A program made the position numbers and the translations under genes. The notes below the pieces were generated by a model that saw only the letters and a program-made list of their open reading frames with translations, had not been told where the DNA came from and did no database searches. Positions 11,783-24,205 of a stretch of 64,000 bases of DNA are shown here, piece by piece. The DNA comes from Acridotheres tristis (lineage: Eukaryota; Chordata; Aves; Passeriformes; Sturnidae), in NCBI GenBank assembly GCA_037013685.1, contig CM072905.1:2057491-2121490 (forward strand), read 5' to 3'. The first letter of the stretch is position 1. Each line of letters starts with the position of its first letter.

Positions 11783-12788
11783 CACACTCACATCACACTC
11801 ACATCACACTCACATCACACTCACATCACACTCACATCACACTCACATCAAACACATCACACTCACATCACACTCACATCACACTCACATCACACTCACA
11901 TCAAACACTCACATCAAACACTCACATCACACATCACACATCAAACACATCACACTCACATCACACTCACATCACACTCACATCAAACACATCACACTCA
12001 CATCACACTCACAACAAACACATCACACTCATCAAACACTCACATCACACATCACACTCACATCACACTCACATCAAACACATCACACATCAAACACTCA
12101 CATCACACATCACACTCACATCAAATACTCACATCACACATCAAACACATCAAACACTCACATTACACACTCAAATCAAACACTCACATCACACTCACAT
12201 CAAACACTCACATCACACTCACATCACACATCAAACACTCATCAAACACTCACATCACACACTCAAATCAAACACTCACACTCACACTCACATCAAACAC
12301 TCACATCAAACACATCAAACACTCATCAAACACATCACACTCACATCAAACACATCACACTCACATCAAACACTCACATTACACTCAAATCAAACACATC
12401 ACTCACATCACACTCACATCAAACACATCAAACACTCACATCAAACACACATCACACACACAAACACTCATATCACACACTCACATCAAACACATCACAC
12501 TCACATCAAACACTCGCACTACACTCAAATCAAACACATCACACTCACATCACACTCACATCAAACACATCACACTCCATCAAACACTCATCAAACACTC
12601 ATCAAACACTCACACTCACATCACACTCACATCACTCATCAAACACTCACATCAAACACTCACATCACACACACTCACACTCACACTCCAAACACTCACA
12701 CTCCAAACACACACTCACATCACACACACTCACATCACACATCAAACACTCACACTCACACTCACCCTCACCCTCACATCACCCTCAG
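11783..12788 (+). repeat. 1-kb CACTCACATCA satellite, nearly free of G
   Basis: A degenerate 11-base unit CACTCACATCA with variants (CAAACACTCACAT) fills about 1,006 bases. The + strand is almost wholly C, A and T. Because 11 is not a multiple of three and the unit lacks stop codons, all three + frames are open for over 400 codons, giving His/Thr/Ser-rich translations. These are not genes: no start context, splice signals or non-repeat domain accompany them. Confidence 0.95.
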
Positions 12789-15700
12789 CACCCCCTGCAG
12801 CCCTGGCTCCCGTTTGGAGAGCCGATGCCAGAGGAATAATGGTGGATCCTTTGTGGGAGGTTATTTACAGCCCTGTCACCTGCCCGGCCACCAACACCCT
12901 CGACAGCCCCTCGGACACGGTGTTTTCATTCAACATTGATAGCAAAGCACCTGCAATTAAAGATTCATCGATCCTATTGCATGACAGCACTACCCGGAGC
13001 ACCAATTGACCTTGGCTCAACTTTCCTTCCTCTTTTCTTCTTTTCTGAGGACAATAACGAGCTGGAATCAGCTGTCAGTTGAAAGTGAGCACGCTGCTTG
13101 TTCAGGGGCTTGTCCAAGTGATTTTGGTGTTGATGGAGGCATTTTGTTTGGGACATGGTATTTGTTGAAGGAGGAAGGGCCTGAAAATTAAACTCCAAGC
13201 TGCAAGTTGGTTTGGGGAGACCTCCCAGGCTCGTTTTCACCCCGACTTGGTTCTTCCAGGCAGAAATGCACTTCAGACAGCTCACCTGAGAGAGGCTGGG
13301 CTGCAAGGAGCTGGCCCTTGGCTTCCTAAAATACCTCCTCCCCAAAAATACAGCACCCATCCAGAGATACCAGACAGGGCTGCCTCCAAACACCCATCTG
13401 AAGGAATTTCGGGGTTTGTTCTGTCATCACACCTCCACCCAGGGATTGCTGAACTCGTTCATCCATCTCCCATTGGGACATTTCACTGGAAAGGGCATTG
13501 AAAGCAAGGAGTGAGTCTGGAGGAATGAAATTATCCCATGAAATGATGGAATTGGAAGTGTCAAAAAGAACTTGTCATGATTGGTTACATGCAGACTTTA
13601 CAGAACATTTGGAAATGAAGTCGTGTGTGAATTCCCTTCCTCAGAGTCCCCATGGGATTGGGTTTTTTTCCCCAAGACTTTGCAAGCACAGTAAGGAAAA
13701 CAGAATTTGCCTTTTCTGCTCCAAACTGGTCCAAGCCACCCAGGCTCAGCCCAGCTTGAGCTCTGCTCTTTGGGAAGGAGGAGGGAGGGACTGACCCCTT
13801 TGTTCTGCTAATTCACCAACTGCAATCCCTAAAATTCCACCTGGAAATTCCCATTTACTCCTTGAGGGAGTGAACAAACTTCAAACCCTTTCAGCACTTC
13901 AGAGGAGTCAGCGTTTCAGCATAACCGTGTTTTGGCTCAGAGAAAAGTCCTGATCAATCCGTGGATGTATTTTTCCCTCATTTTTCAGCCCTGGAGTATT
14001 TTTTCCCCTCTCTGGGAGCTGTGAGCATGCTCAGGCTGTGCAGCACACCCACAAATGCTCATTTTCAGAGGGTGGTTGATGATTTCCGGAGCAGTGACAG
14101 AAATGTGTGGGTCAGGGATATATTTGATATATTGGATATATTTAATGAACTTCAGCACAGCTGGCACCAAGTTCTGCCTCTCCAAGGTTGGGGAGAGGAG
14201 GTTTGGCTGGAGCAGGAGGGCAGTGGGAGCTGGGACAGGGTTTGGGATCGAGATTTCACGTAGAAATTATTTGGGATCTTGGTTTTGTGTGAAAAACTCC
14301 TGTGAATCTCATGTAAGAATGCCCCCTCCCCACGGATATTAAATCCTCTGTGCAAAAACCTCTCCTCCTTCTCTCCACACTTGGATATCCCAGGGTTTCA
14401 GGGCTGAGGGAAATGAGTTGCTCAGCCCCAGCCTTGCCCACACTGCAGAATCCACCCATCAAATTTATTTCAACCAATTTGGTTTTGCCCACCAAATTTC
14501 AGCAAATTTCCCTGCTGTTTGTGCCCAGGCTGGCTCTCCCCAGGGAGCAGTGATAACGTTTTCACTTGTGACAGATGCTTCCTTCACAAGGATATTTTCC
14601 AGGCTGACTTTTCCCCAGCCACCTCATAAAAATAGGTTTTGGTTTGTTTTTTTTTTTTTTTTTTTCCATTTGAAACGAGTTGTTTCAACTGGTGGGGGCT
14701 GCTGGAGGTGGCTGGGGCATCCTTTGAAATATGTCTTGTGATTAAAAAATGAAAAATAGAATTCCAAAGTAATTAACGTGTTATTGGATGTACACTGATG
14801 ATTACATTATGGAACTGGTTATCAAAGGATTACAGTTAAGAGGTTTAATATTCTCCAGCTGATCCTGGAGCAAATTAATCTGCTCTGACCTTTACTGTTC
14901 TTTGTTATGTCACCAGAGTATCATTTGAGCTACATCATCCCCTACCCCTCTCAGGAAAGCTAAAAAAGGAAGGAATTTCAGAAATTTGGCTTTTAGGGGA
15001 AAGATTATCAGAGCAAAGCTCTGCTGGTTCATCATAACTGATCAGCTGGGAGAAACAGATCTGAACGGCCAACTTTGGGATCTCTGCAAAGATTGGTGCA
15101 AGAACAAAAAAAAAAAAAAAAAAAAAAAGTGAAGAAATCCATTCCCTGCACGAGGATTAGGTTGAGTACAGGATAAAATGGGAGATGTGTTAAGTGTCCT
15201 GTCCCTACAAACAAAACAAAATCTGAGGCCAGTCCTTTGAAACCACCAGGCTGAATCCCCCAGTGTCCGGATGAACGCCCCAAATGAGGAATTCCTGCAT
15301 CCCAGTGCAGCCTCCCAGCCGTGAGCTCATTGCCAGCACAGTGGATTAAAGCTCCTCCAGTCCCACGGATTCCAACCCCACAGATAAGGAGAGGCTGCAC
15401 CACCACAGATTTCTGAGCTTTTTTTTTTTTTTTTTTTTGTCTGACTCAGCAGAGAACAAAAGGCTGAGCCAATTAAACCACTGACTTCTCCTTTTCTCTG
15501 CACTTTTGCTCGTGTCCACGTAAAGGAATTTTCACAGCTCTCTGTCACTGCTGTCGGAAAAGCAAATCTGTCATGGGGCAGGGCTGGAAGGGTGGATTTT
15601 CCTGCTGGAAGTGTGAAAAGGCACCGGACAAACACGGGATCAAGCACACCCTGACAAGGACACCCAGGGATGTGTCAAAGCAGGGGAAAATCTCCTGGAA

Positions 15701-16346
15701 ACGGGGCCTGAGAAATGCAAACTCTTAGTGGAGAAGCCACAGGTGCACAAACCCCAGCAGCTCCAAGGAGGTGCAGGAGGAGGGAATTTCCTGCTTCGCT
15801 CCCTCCAAGGGATCTTGGATTTCCTTCTCCTCCTTCCTGGGCTCTCCACCTCCTCATTAGGAACTTTTTGGGTGGAAAAGTTGATTTTCCCAGAGGTTTT
15901 TGCACCTTTGGTCACTCGATTTAGGAAACGGTGCCATTCCACCCCTCCCTGGAAATGGAAAATTTAAAGGAAAATCCTGATCCATTTTCACATTCCCATC
16001 TACATTTTCCACCAGAGCAGCTCCCACTTTTCCCTGCACCTAATTCCAGTTTTCCTCCTCGCTCTGGATTTGGATTTCATTAGATAAAAGGACGCAGCCT
16101 TTCCATCTCAGAACAAATTGCTCCTCTGAATTTCCCTTTCCTGAGGAAGGTAATATTCACGTTTCCTTGGAAACTTAGAGCACTGCTCACTGCCAGCATC
16201 ATCTTGGCATATTTGAGGAATTAAGGCTTCTCCTCCATCACAGGAAAAAAAAAAAATAATAATGACATTTATCAAATCTTTTTCTCTGTATGATCTTCCC
16301 AGAAAGGGAATTAGACTCTCATTGCTTCCTTGGATCTGCTGAGCCC
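12789..16346. other. Intergenic; candidate block and homopolymers
   Basis: No gene recognised. Poly-T at 14648-14666 and 15419-15438, poly-A at 15107-15128. AT-rich unique sequence at 14735-14960 is listed separately. 12940-13015 also has motif-like texture (GCAATTAAAGATTCATCGAT). Confidence 0.55.
14735..14960. promoter_or_regulatory. Candidate conserved noncoding element
   Basis: Unique AT-rich block with AAGTAATTAACGTG, GATGATTACATTATGG, TATCAAAGG (TCF/LEF-like) and AGCAAATTAATCTGC. No repeat signature. Call from texture alone. Confidence 0.25.
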
Positions 16347-16635
16347 TTGATTTGAAATTCTTGCAGATATTGTAATCTGAAATCATTGCAGATATTTTGA
16401 TTTGAAATCATTGCAGATATTTTGATTTGAAATTCTTGCAGATATTGTAATCTGAAATTATTGCAGATATTTTGATTTGAAATCATTGCAGATCTTTGAA
16501 TTTGAAATTCTTGCAGATCCTTGAATTTGAAATATTGCAGTATTTTGATTTGAAATTCTTGCAGATCTTTGAATTTGAAATTCTTGCAGATAATGGAATT
16601 TGAAATTATTGCAGATATTGCAATTTGAAATTATT
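16347..16635. repeat. 25-base minisatellite
   Basis: About 11.5 copies of TTGATTTGAAATCATTGCAG plus ATATT, with GCAG cores at 16363, 16388, 16413, 16438, 16463, 16488, 16513 and on. Two copies have lost one base. AT-rich, with alternating subtypes (ATTCTTGCAG and ATCATTGCAG). Confidence 0.95.
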
Positions 16636-19600
16636 CCCTACTGCAGAAAGCACCTTCCTGGACACAACATCCAACTCTGAAATATTTTATAAAACCTTCG
16701 TGGATGTCCTCAAAGCGGGGGGTCTCAGAGACATTTATTGGATTTATAACATAGAAATTCTGTTCATTTTCTTTTTTTTTTCTTCCTTTCTGTGTTTACA
16801 CGGGAGCTGTCAGTCCTGTTAAATCCAAGAGTTTGCATTTCAAAGCAGAGAATTCCCAGCGTTTATCCCAGCAGGGCGTGGGCACAGGGAATGAGAATTC
16901 CAGAGGGGAAGGTTGGGCTCTGTGAAAATCAACATTTGGGGAAACACCCCAGTGCAGGATCCCGCAGTGGTGCAAGAGTGGCAGAAATGAGGATTTTCTG
17001 CAGATTCCACTCTTGATTTATCCAAAAGGAGTCAATTCCCAAGTTCCACCATCATTCCCATTCCTCTGTGTGGGTAAAACTCCCCTGAGGATTCAGGATG
17101 TGGGAGAAACTCGGGGTCTTTGCTGGGTCCCCAAATCCCAAAATCCTGGGAGCTCTTAAGGCACAAAATGGTACAAAAAGGTACAAAAAGGTACAAAATG
17201 GGAGCCAAGATGGAATTTTCCATATTTTCTGCACCCATTTCCCATTTAATTCACCAATCCATGGCTCTTTCCCCAAAATATTGCTGGAATTTCTGGAAGT
17301 TGGGGATGCCTTACACACATCCTGCTCTTCCTGGGAGCAGAACCGGCAAAAATTATAATAAGGGAGAAAAAAAAAATCCCTTTTAATAATTTTTATCCAA
17401 AAAAAAAAAAAAAAAAAGAGAGAGAAGGAAAATTTGCTTTTCCTGGGATTATCCTGCTCCTCCTGAGAACCAGAGGCAGCAGGGCACTGGTCCCCAGTGC
17501 TCCCAGTGCTCCCAGTGCCAGGCTCCAACTGGGAGCTGGGCTTTGCTCCTTTGGGTGCTGCCCACGCTCAGCAAAGTTAATTAAGGACAAGAGAATCTCC
17601 TGCACACAATGGGGGCTCTGTTCCCGCAGATCTGGGGATAAATTCTTTATTCCTGAAACCAGAGCTCCCAGAGTGATTTGTGCTGCGGGAGTAACTTTCC
17701 CTTATAATTAATTGATGGATCACTTAGTTAATTACTCGGTGATGTGATCACTCAGGTGTTTTCTGCTGGTGATAAGGATTTAATTGAGGGTTTGGAGCTG
17801 CTGGAATCTCTGCTCCAAACTGGGAATGTTCATTTATTTGCATGGGCACAGAGGGAAGGAACTTCCCCCACCTCAGTCTGATCCTTCTTTTACTCAGGAA
17901 TTCTGCATTTTGTAATTTTTTTTTGGTGATGATTTTAAAAAGAAAAAGAAAATACTTTGTAGAACAGGTGAGTTTTGCAGGTTTTCCAGCGTTTCCTTCC
18001 TTTCCTGTGGTTCCATCAGGATGGCTCCTCCTCCTCCAGGGAAATTAAAGGTCTGAAAATTCTGTGAATGAATGAATTATTTTTTGCTTGAAAGTTTTCA
18101 TGAATAACTGTGCTCCATCTCCGTGTTTCTTCATGCTGTCTAAATAAAAAAAAAAATAGTTCATTATAGCATCTAATTAATTCAAATTCTAGTGGAACAT
18201 TTCTTAGAAAAATTGCAGGTATTAAGGCATTTTCTCCTAAAAATGATTTGGGTTTATTTTGCTTCTCGCTAGCGTTTCCATAAGAAAAATATCATCATAA
18301 TCAACATTTAGCTCGTTAAAGTTTCAGTTTGGATTTTGAATAGGTTTCATTCCCTCTGATCAACTCGGTTTTTGATGGTTTATTTCAGAGTAGCAACAGA
18401 AGTAAAAATCTACAAAAATTGAGGTTTGAGTGGAGCTTTAATCTTCTTCACCAAATAAAAGGGGATTTTTTTGTCATGAATATCAGCTACAGTGCTTCTA
18501 AAAATTGATTCAGAGGCCCAAATTTAAATGTCCGTCCTTTAAAATGTGGGGGTTTTTTGTTTGGTTGTTTTTTGTTGTTTTTGTTTGTTTGTTTGGGGGT
18601 TTTTATTTATTTATTTTTCATTTCCATGAAAAGCAAGAATGCACTCAGCTCCCTTTTATTTCATAGGAGCCAAACTAAAGGATGGATTTTCTTCAGAGCT
18701 TCTTTTGCCCTCTGAGCTTCAATTAAATGTTTTTCTCTGTGTCTGGCTCACCATTAAAACCAATAATGAAGAAATCCTACAAAATCCGTTTTCCAAAGTC
18801 TGATCTCAGAGCGAATTTTTAAGGACTTAAACAAAAATCTTCAGGAATGTGAGTGTGAAGTTTTTCAGGGCTTGCCTCGAGGTTTGAACAGAACATTTCC
18901 CTTTCACTTTTAAATAATCTCCACCCGGGATCACAACAGGACATGGAAAAAGGAGCTGGTGGAGAGCAAGGGCAGCAGGTTTGTTTCATGGATGAGCAGC
19001 TCTCATTTTCATCCCTAAAATGAAATAGAAACTTCTTGTATCTCTTTTCTTCCCTGCCCTGAGTGCCCTGCATTCACCTGGGCCACTCAATACCTTTGGT
19101 TTCATCTTTCCAACACAAAAGTCCTTTTTTAACTCCTCTTTTCTCTTCCTTCTCCTCCTATTGAGCTCCAGCAGCGTTTGGGAGAGTGGAAAAATTAATT
19201 GATTTTCCTTAATGATGTCTCAGTGAGCAGATCAGGTGAACTGTGGGCAGCAGCTGCACTTTAATTTGGGAGTGTGCAATTAAAAATTGGGCACTCATTG
19301 GGTTACTGGGCTGGGCTGGAGATTGGCCCCTGCCTGAGGTGGTTTAGGAAGAGAAGACTCTAAAAAAAAAAAAAAAAAAAAACCAGAGAAATTCTAATAT
19401 CCATGTGGATGAAAGGAGAACGGAGATCATCCTGATTTGTTCGGAAAATAACATGGAAGTTAGGACTTAAGGAAGAGCAGAAAAGGTGGGTTTAGAGAGA
19501 ATGAAATGTCCTTTTTGCACTTGGTGGTGTTAAACCCGACCTCAGTGTTCTGGAATTGTCTCAAGAACCGGAAAGTGAAAGAGAAACACGGAGGAAAAAA

Positions 19601-20279
19601 CACAAACATTAAATTACTGCACAGTAATTAATAATCCGAAGTGCCAGGAAAGTATCAAAGTATTAAGATGAAGAGCATTTGGAACAAAATTTGAATTTAA
19701 AAAGACAATTTCAACCTAATGAGAACCTTGATTTTAGTTTCACCTTGAAGCTGACAGTGTGTGTGAATTTTGTTTTGTTTTGTTTGCACCACATTAAACT
19801 TGAGTCATTTCACTTCCAGGATCTGCTCAGATCCACTTAGAAAACAACAAAAACCAGATTTTAGGTGTTCCTAAAATAGCAAAGTGGAACCAGTGTTTGG
19901 CCCATTGGATTTTTCCATCTGAAATCATCGATATTTTGCAATCTGGATGAAGCTGGGGATGTTTGTGCTCTGAAATGTCAGCCAGCATCTCCCAATTTCA
20001 CATACTTGTCATCATTTTACAGCTTCAGGTTCACATTACAAACTGGCAGTCATGTTTTTCAGGTCATCTAAATATTCTTTCTTTTTTTTTCCCCCTTTCT
20101 CTCTCTCTCTCCTTTTACCTTAATTCTTAAATTTCAAAGGAAATCCAGAGGGAAATTGGGATTTCAGGGAAATCTTTCACCTTGGTGCTGCTGCCGGGTT
20201 TGTGAATCAGGTGCAGCTCTGGAATCACAGGGCACTGAGGGAGGAAAAAAAAAAGCAACTAAAAAAGCACAAAAATGAT
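16636..20279. other. Intergenic, AT-rich; no gene seen
   Basis: Contains a T-run at 16771-16780, an A-run at 17398-17417, a T/G-rich stretch (TTTG repeats) at 18545-18620, an A-run at 19363-19381 and a short CT repeat near 20098-20112. Sequence at 18060-18370 is unique, AT-rich and may hold regulatory elements. Few ORFs above 60 codons occur between 18050 and 20500. Confidence 0.55.
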
Positions 20280-20440
20280 CTGAAAATCATGATTTGGGTT
20301 GGAAGGGACCTTAAAGCTCATCCTTAAATCCATGTTCAGGAACACCTTCCATTATCCCAGGGTGCTCCAGCCTGGCCTTGGACATTTCCAGGGGTCCAGG
20401 GGCAGCCCCAGCTCCTCTGGGAATGTGGAATTCCAGATTC
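20280..20440 (-). mobile_element. CR1-type LINE 3' fragment
   Basis: On + it begins ATGATTTGGGTTGGAAGGGA, then CCTTAAAGCTCATCC, and ends around CCAGGGGCAGCCCCAGCTCC. Minus-strand, about 160 bases, heavily truncated. Confidence 0.85.
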
Positions 20441-23400
20441 CTCATGGATTCACCTGAATGAAAGGACACAGGGCTTGAGTTGTGGTTTAAACTCTGGAGT
20501 GAAGGGTAAGCAATAAATCAGTTTGGAAAAGGTGGGAGAAGAACCTGCCTGTGGCTCTCATGTGATCCTGTATCCAAAGAAAAAAATCTCTTCTCCAAGA
20601 ACTGGAAAGTCAAAGTCAAGGTTTTCTCTGTATTTTGAAAATGTGTTTTATGGATGTCAGAGGGAGCCCTGTGCTCCAACACAATTCCAGCACTCCCAGG
20701 GCAGGAGGAGCTTCCACTTGGGCTCTCCTGGAGCCCAAATGCCCCAAAAAACTGTACCCAGACCCTCAAAACATTTCAAAAAGTTTTCTCTTCTCGAAAA
20801 CACGGCCAAGGGTTGGGCTCCTGCAATGAAAACACTTAAACAGCTCCACAAGCTAGAGCCCTACAAACCACTAATTCCATTTATTCCTCTCCTCCTGGAG
20901 CCTGTCTGGGAGGGCTGGAGGGAGAAAAAGAGGGAAAATTCCCAATATTCCAAACGCCCAGGAGAGCAGAGAGGGAAAAGCTGCTGCAGGTCACATCTCC
21001 TGTGCTCTGGCAGAGCAAATCCCTTCTCCTTTCTGTATTTATTGCCTGAGCCAATGTAAAATCTTTCCCTGCCCAAATCCTGAAGCTTTTTCTGCCCAGT
21101 GCTCTGAAAGTGAGAGGATTTATCCCTTGTGCTGCCCTGGGTTAGAGGGAAGAGCTGAGCACTGTGGGCATTCCTGGCATGGATGGAGAGCCAGGAGCAG
21201 AAAGGAAAAACTTTTGTGAGCTTGGTTTGGGAGCTGAGCTGGGCAGGGGAAATCAGGGACTTGGTGGAATTGCTGCTTTTACCAGACTGTCCGAGTGGAA
21301 GGGCTCACTCCTTGCTTGCAGTTTGGCTTTTGGAGGAATTTTTGGGCTCCGGTGTCAGCTGGAATTTCAATAATGCCAATTCTCCCCCAGCACTGCCCCA
21401 GGAGCAGGGATTTAGGACAGAACTGCAAAATCTTCGTGTTTGTTCTTCCCTTTGTGCCTGATTTCTCAGACAGTCAGCCCTGAAAACTCAGCCAGGTGAG
21501 CACGGGGAGGAAATATCCCAGCAGGAGGGAGGAAAAGGAGTGACAATGTCCCCACCTGACCTCATCCCTGAGCAGCCATTCCCAGCCCATCCCTCACTCT
21601 GCCTGCCCGGGGAATATTCAGCCTTTGAACAGAAGAACTGCACTGAAGGAATGTTTGCAAAGGATTTCACAGCCAGGGATTCAAGGTTTAAACAAAACAT
21701 TTTCCTGCTTTTATCAAAAAGTTCATCCAGTGCCAGACACAATTCCAAGAGAGACAGGAACACAGGGGTGGGATTTTACCTCAGAGGGACAAACAGGGCA
21801 GGGTGAGTTAGACTGAGACTAATCAGACTAAAACTGTGATTTCTGTACAAGGATTTAAGGTCTCTCTGAGGTAAAAAACCCCCAATTTCCATACATCAAA
21901 GAAGAAGGAGTAGGAAACTTCATCCTCATAAAAATGGCACCAGGAAGATCCAGCCTTATCCAAGATCAGGGTTTGTTACACCTTCAATTATTTTTAGCTT
22001 TCAAGAGAACCAGCTGTCATCTCCTGTACATAATAAAAGGTCAGCTTAGGTTTAATATCAATATAAAATAAGGTATAAACCCGGGATTTTTTTTTTTTTT
22101 TTTTTTTTTGCTTACAGAGTCTCTTTTTGTGCTGCCAGCAGTCTGATGTAAGAGGAAATGTAATTCAGAGTCACCAAGGCAGTCAGTGCCATCCCAAGGG
22201 ATCCACGTGTGTTTATATCGCTCCTCTCAGGCTGCACATTCTCCCTGGAAGGAGTAAAAGACAAATATTCCCAGAGAGGGACAGGTGTGAGACTCAGCGT
22301 GGCTGAGCAAAGGGGACAAAGGAAAGGGTAAAAGTGTGAAGGTGAAAGATGCTGGGGGGGAAACCATTCACAAAATTGTTGAAATCCCGCAAAAACCTGG
22401 ATCTTTGCTGTGGGGAATTAAGCACAAACTTGATTCTTCCTTACACTACAAATATAAAATTAATGGATGGAGGTGATGGGGTTGCAGGGATAAACTCTTT
22501 GTGATGCACAATTATTGCAGGGAAATTGGGGAGTGAACCAGCAGAGATGCCCTGGCCATGGAGCATCCCTGTGTTCCCAGTTTTTCAGTGGAAAGGGTCT
22601 GAGAGGTTTTTCAGTCTGTGCTTTCCTGTCCTTACAGCTTGGAAGGGCTCAAGCCGCCTGAATTTTCAAGAGCAACTTTCCAAGCCTGAACTTCCTGCCT
22701 TGTGATTCCTGCAAACCCTTCCCAGCCCTTCCAGCTGATGCTGCACGGACTGGGACAGCTCCAGAGAGGAGTTTGCAGGCACAGACAGCAGAGTTTGGTG
22801 ACTCCACCACTGCCAGGATCCCCAGGATGGGCAACAAAACACAAAATCCAGGCTCTGGCTGCTCTGCCCTGTGCCTCTGAACTGCTTTTGGAAGCCCAGC
22901 CCTGCCCAGAGCAAGGGAAATTATCCTAATGAGAGACTCTGAAAGAGTCCCCAGGGAGCTGCTGGATCCTGGTCCTTCCCTAGGTCACTGCAAAACAATT
23001 TCACACGTCATTCAGATTGCACAAAGCGCCATGAGCTCACAGAAACTCTGACACAGCTCGGTGTTCTCCCAGCCTGGGCCAGGCTTGGGGCTGGATAAAA
23101 GGCAGATGATGAACTCCTGTTATTTCACAAGTCACCCTTGTAGGTATTTTATTCTCCTTCATCTCAGACCTGCTCCCTCTGAACAAACAGAAGTGGAGCT
23201 GCTCTTTTCTTTATTCCACTTTCGGATGATGATGAATTAAGCAAGTTCTGCTTGTCAGTTCTGTTTATTGAGATGGACCAAACCCAGGACCCAAACAAAC
23301 CCAAAGCAGAGGAAGTTCAGAGTTGCAGCCAGACCTTTTACCTGCTTTCCCTTTTGAATGACCCAAATCCACATTTTAGGAACATTTCCATCAGGTTTTT

Positions 23401-24069
23401 GATCTATTTTTAATTACTAAGACTCCCAGCCTTTAGCTCAGAGGAGATAAAGCACAGATATAAAGATCTGGCTGCTCCTCCACAATCTTTTTTTCCCAGA
23501 GTTGTGCAACCAAGGCAGTTTTTATGACCACAGTGGTATAAATTAGCCAGAAACAGGCACAGGAAGGGGGATACAGCACTAGGAAGAGGGATTTAGCGTT
23601 AGGAAGATGGATTTAGCACCAGGAAGAGGGATTTAGCACCAGAAGATGGATTTAGCTCCAGGAAGATGGATATGACACCTTCAGCCATCATTTTTTGTCT
23701 CTCACCCATGCCATGACTCTTTCCCAGTAACTTTGCCCTAATCTCCAAGAGCAGAAATAGTGGGAGTGTTTTTCCCTCGTGAGTTGTCTCATCCTCTGGG
23801 ATTTTTTTTGCAGCCCTCAACGTGTATTTGGAATTCCAGTTCAGCACAACTGAGGTCGCAGAATTAGAGAGCCAATGATGTAAAGTGAGGATTGTTGGCC
23901 ATGGGGATCTCTCACAGAGGGAACTGGGGACAAAAGGCACAACTTGTGCTGGATGTTTTTCCAGGGCTGTTCATTATTTTGTGTCTTGAAGGTTGAATTT
24001 TCATCCATATCTCAAAATAATAGAAAATTTCAGCAAGGTGTGTGATCAGCTTTGGGCTTGGGGAGGTTT
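20441..24069. other. Intergenic; no gene seen
   Basis: A T-run lies at 22088-22110. The 178-codon ORF at 20523-21059 (+) has no recognisable domain. A 20-base array at 23561-23679 is listed separately. Confidence 0.55.
23561..23679. repeat. 20-base minisatellite, six copies
   Basis: Units starting AGGAAGAGGGATTTAGCACC at 23561, 23581, 23601, 23621, 23641 (one base short) and 23660. Point differences distinguish each copy. Confidence 0.93.
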
Positions 24070-24205
24070 GGGGTCCCCATCCCTGGAGGTGTCCAAGCAC
24101 TCAGAGCTCTGGGCTGGGGACAAGGTGGGGGGCACAGTTTGGACTGGATGGCCTTGGAGAGCTTTTCCAACCTCAGTGATCCTGGAATTCTGTGATTCCC
24201 AGCCC
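24070..24205 (+). mobile_element. CR1-type LINE 3' tail
   Basis: Reads GGAGGTGTCCAAGCACTC, GGACTGGATGGCCTTGGAGA, CTTTTCCAACCTCAGTGATC, ending in the tail-like GGAATTCTGTGATTCC. Plus-strand, 5' truncated, diverged. Confidence 0.8.

Noticed and set aside
11547..13009. Three overlapping + strand frames of 409-430 codons rich in His, Thr and Ser
   Set aside because: Pure by-product of an 11-base repeat without stop codons; all three phases are open equally and there is no non-repeat domain.
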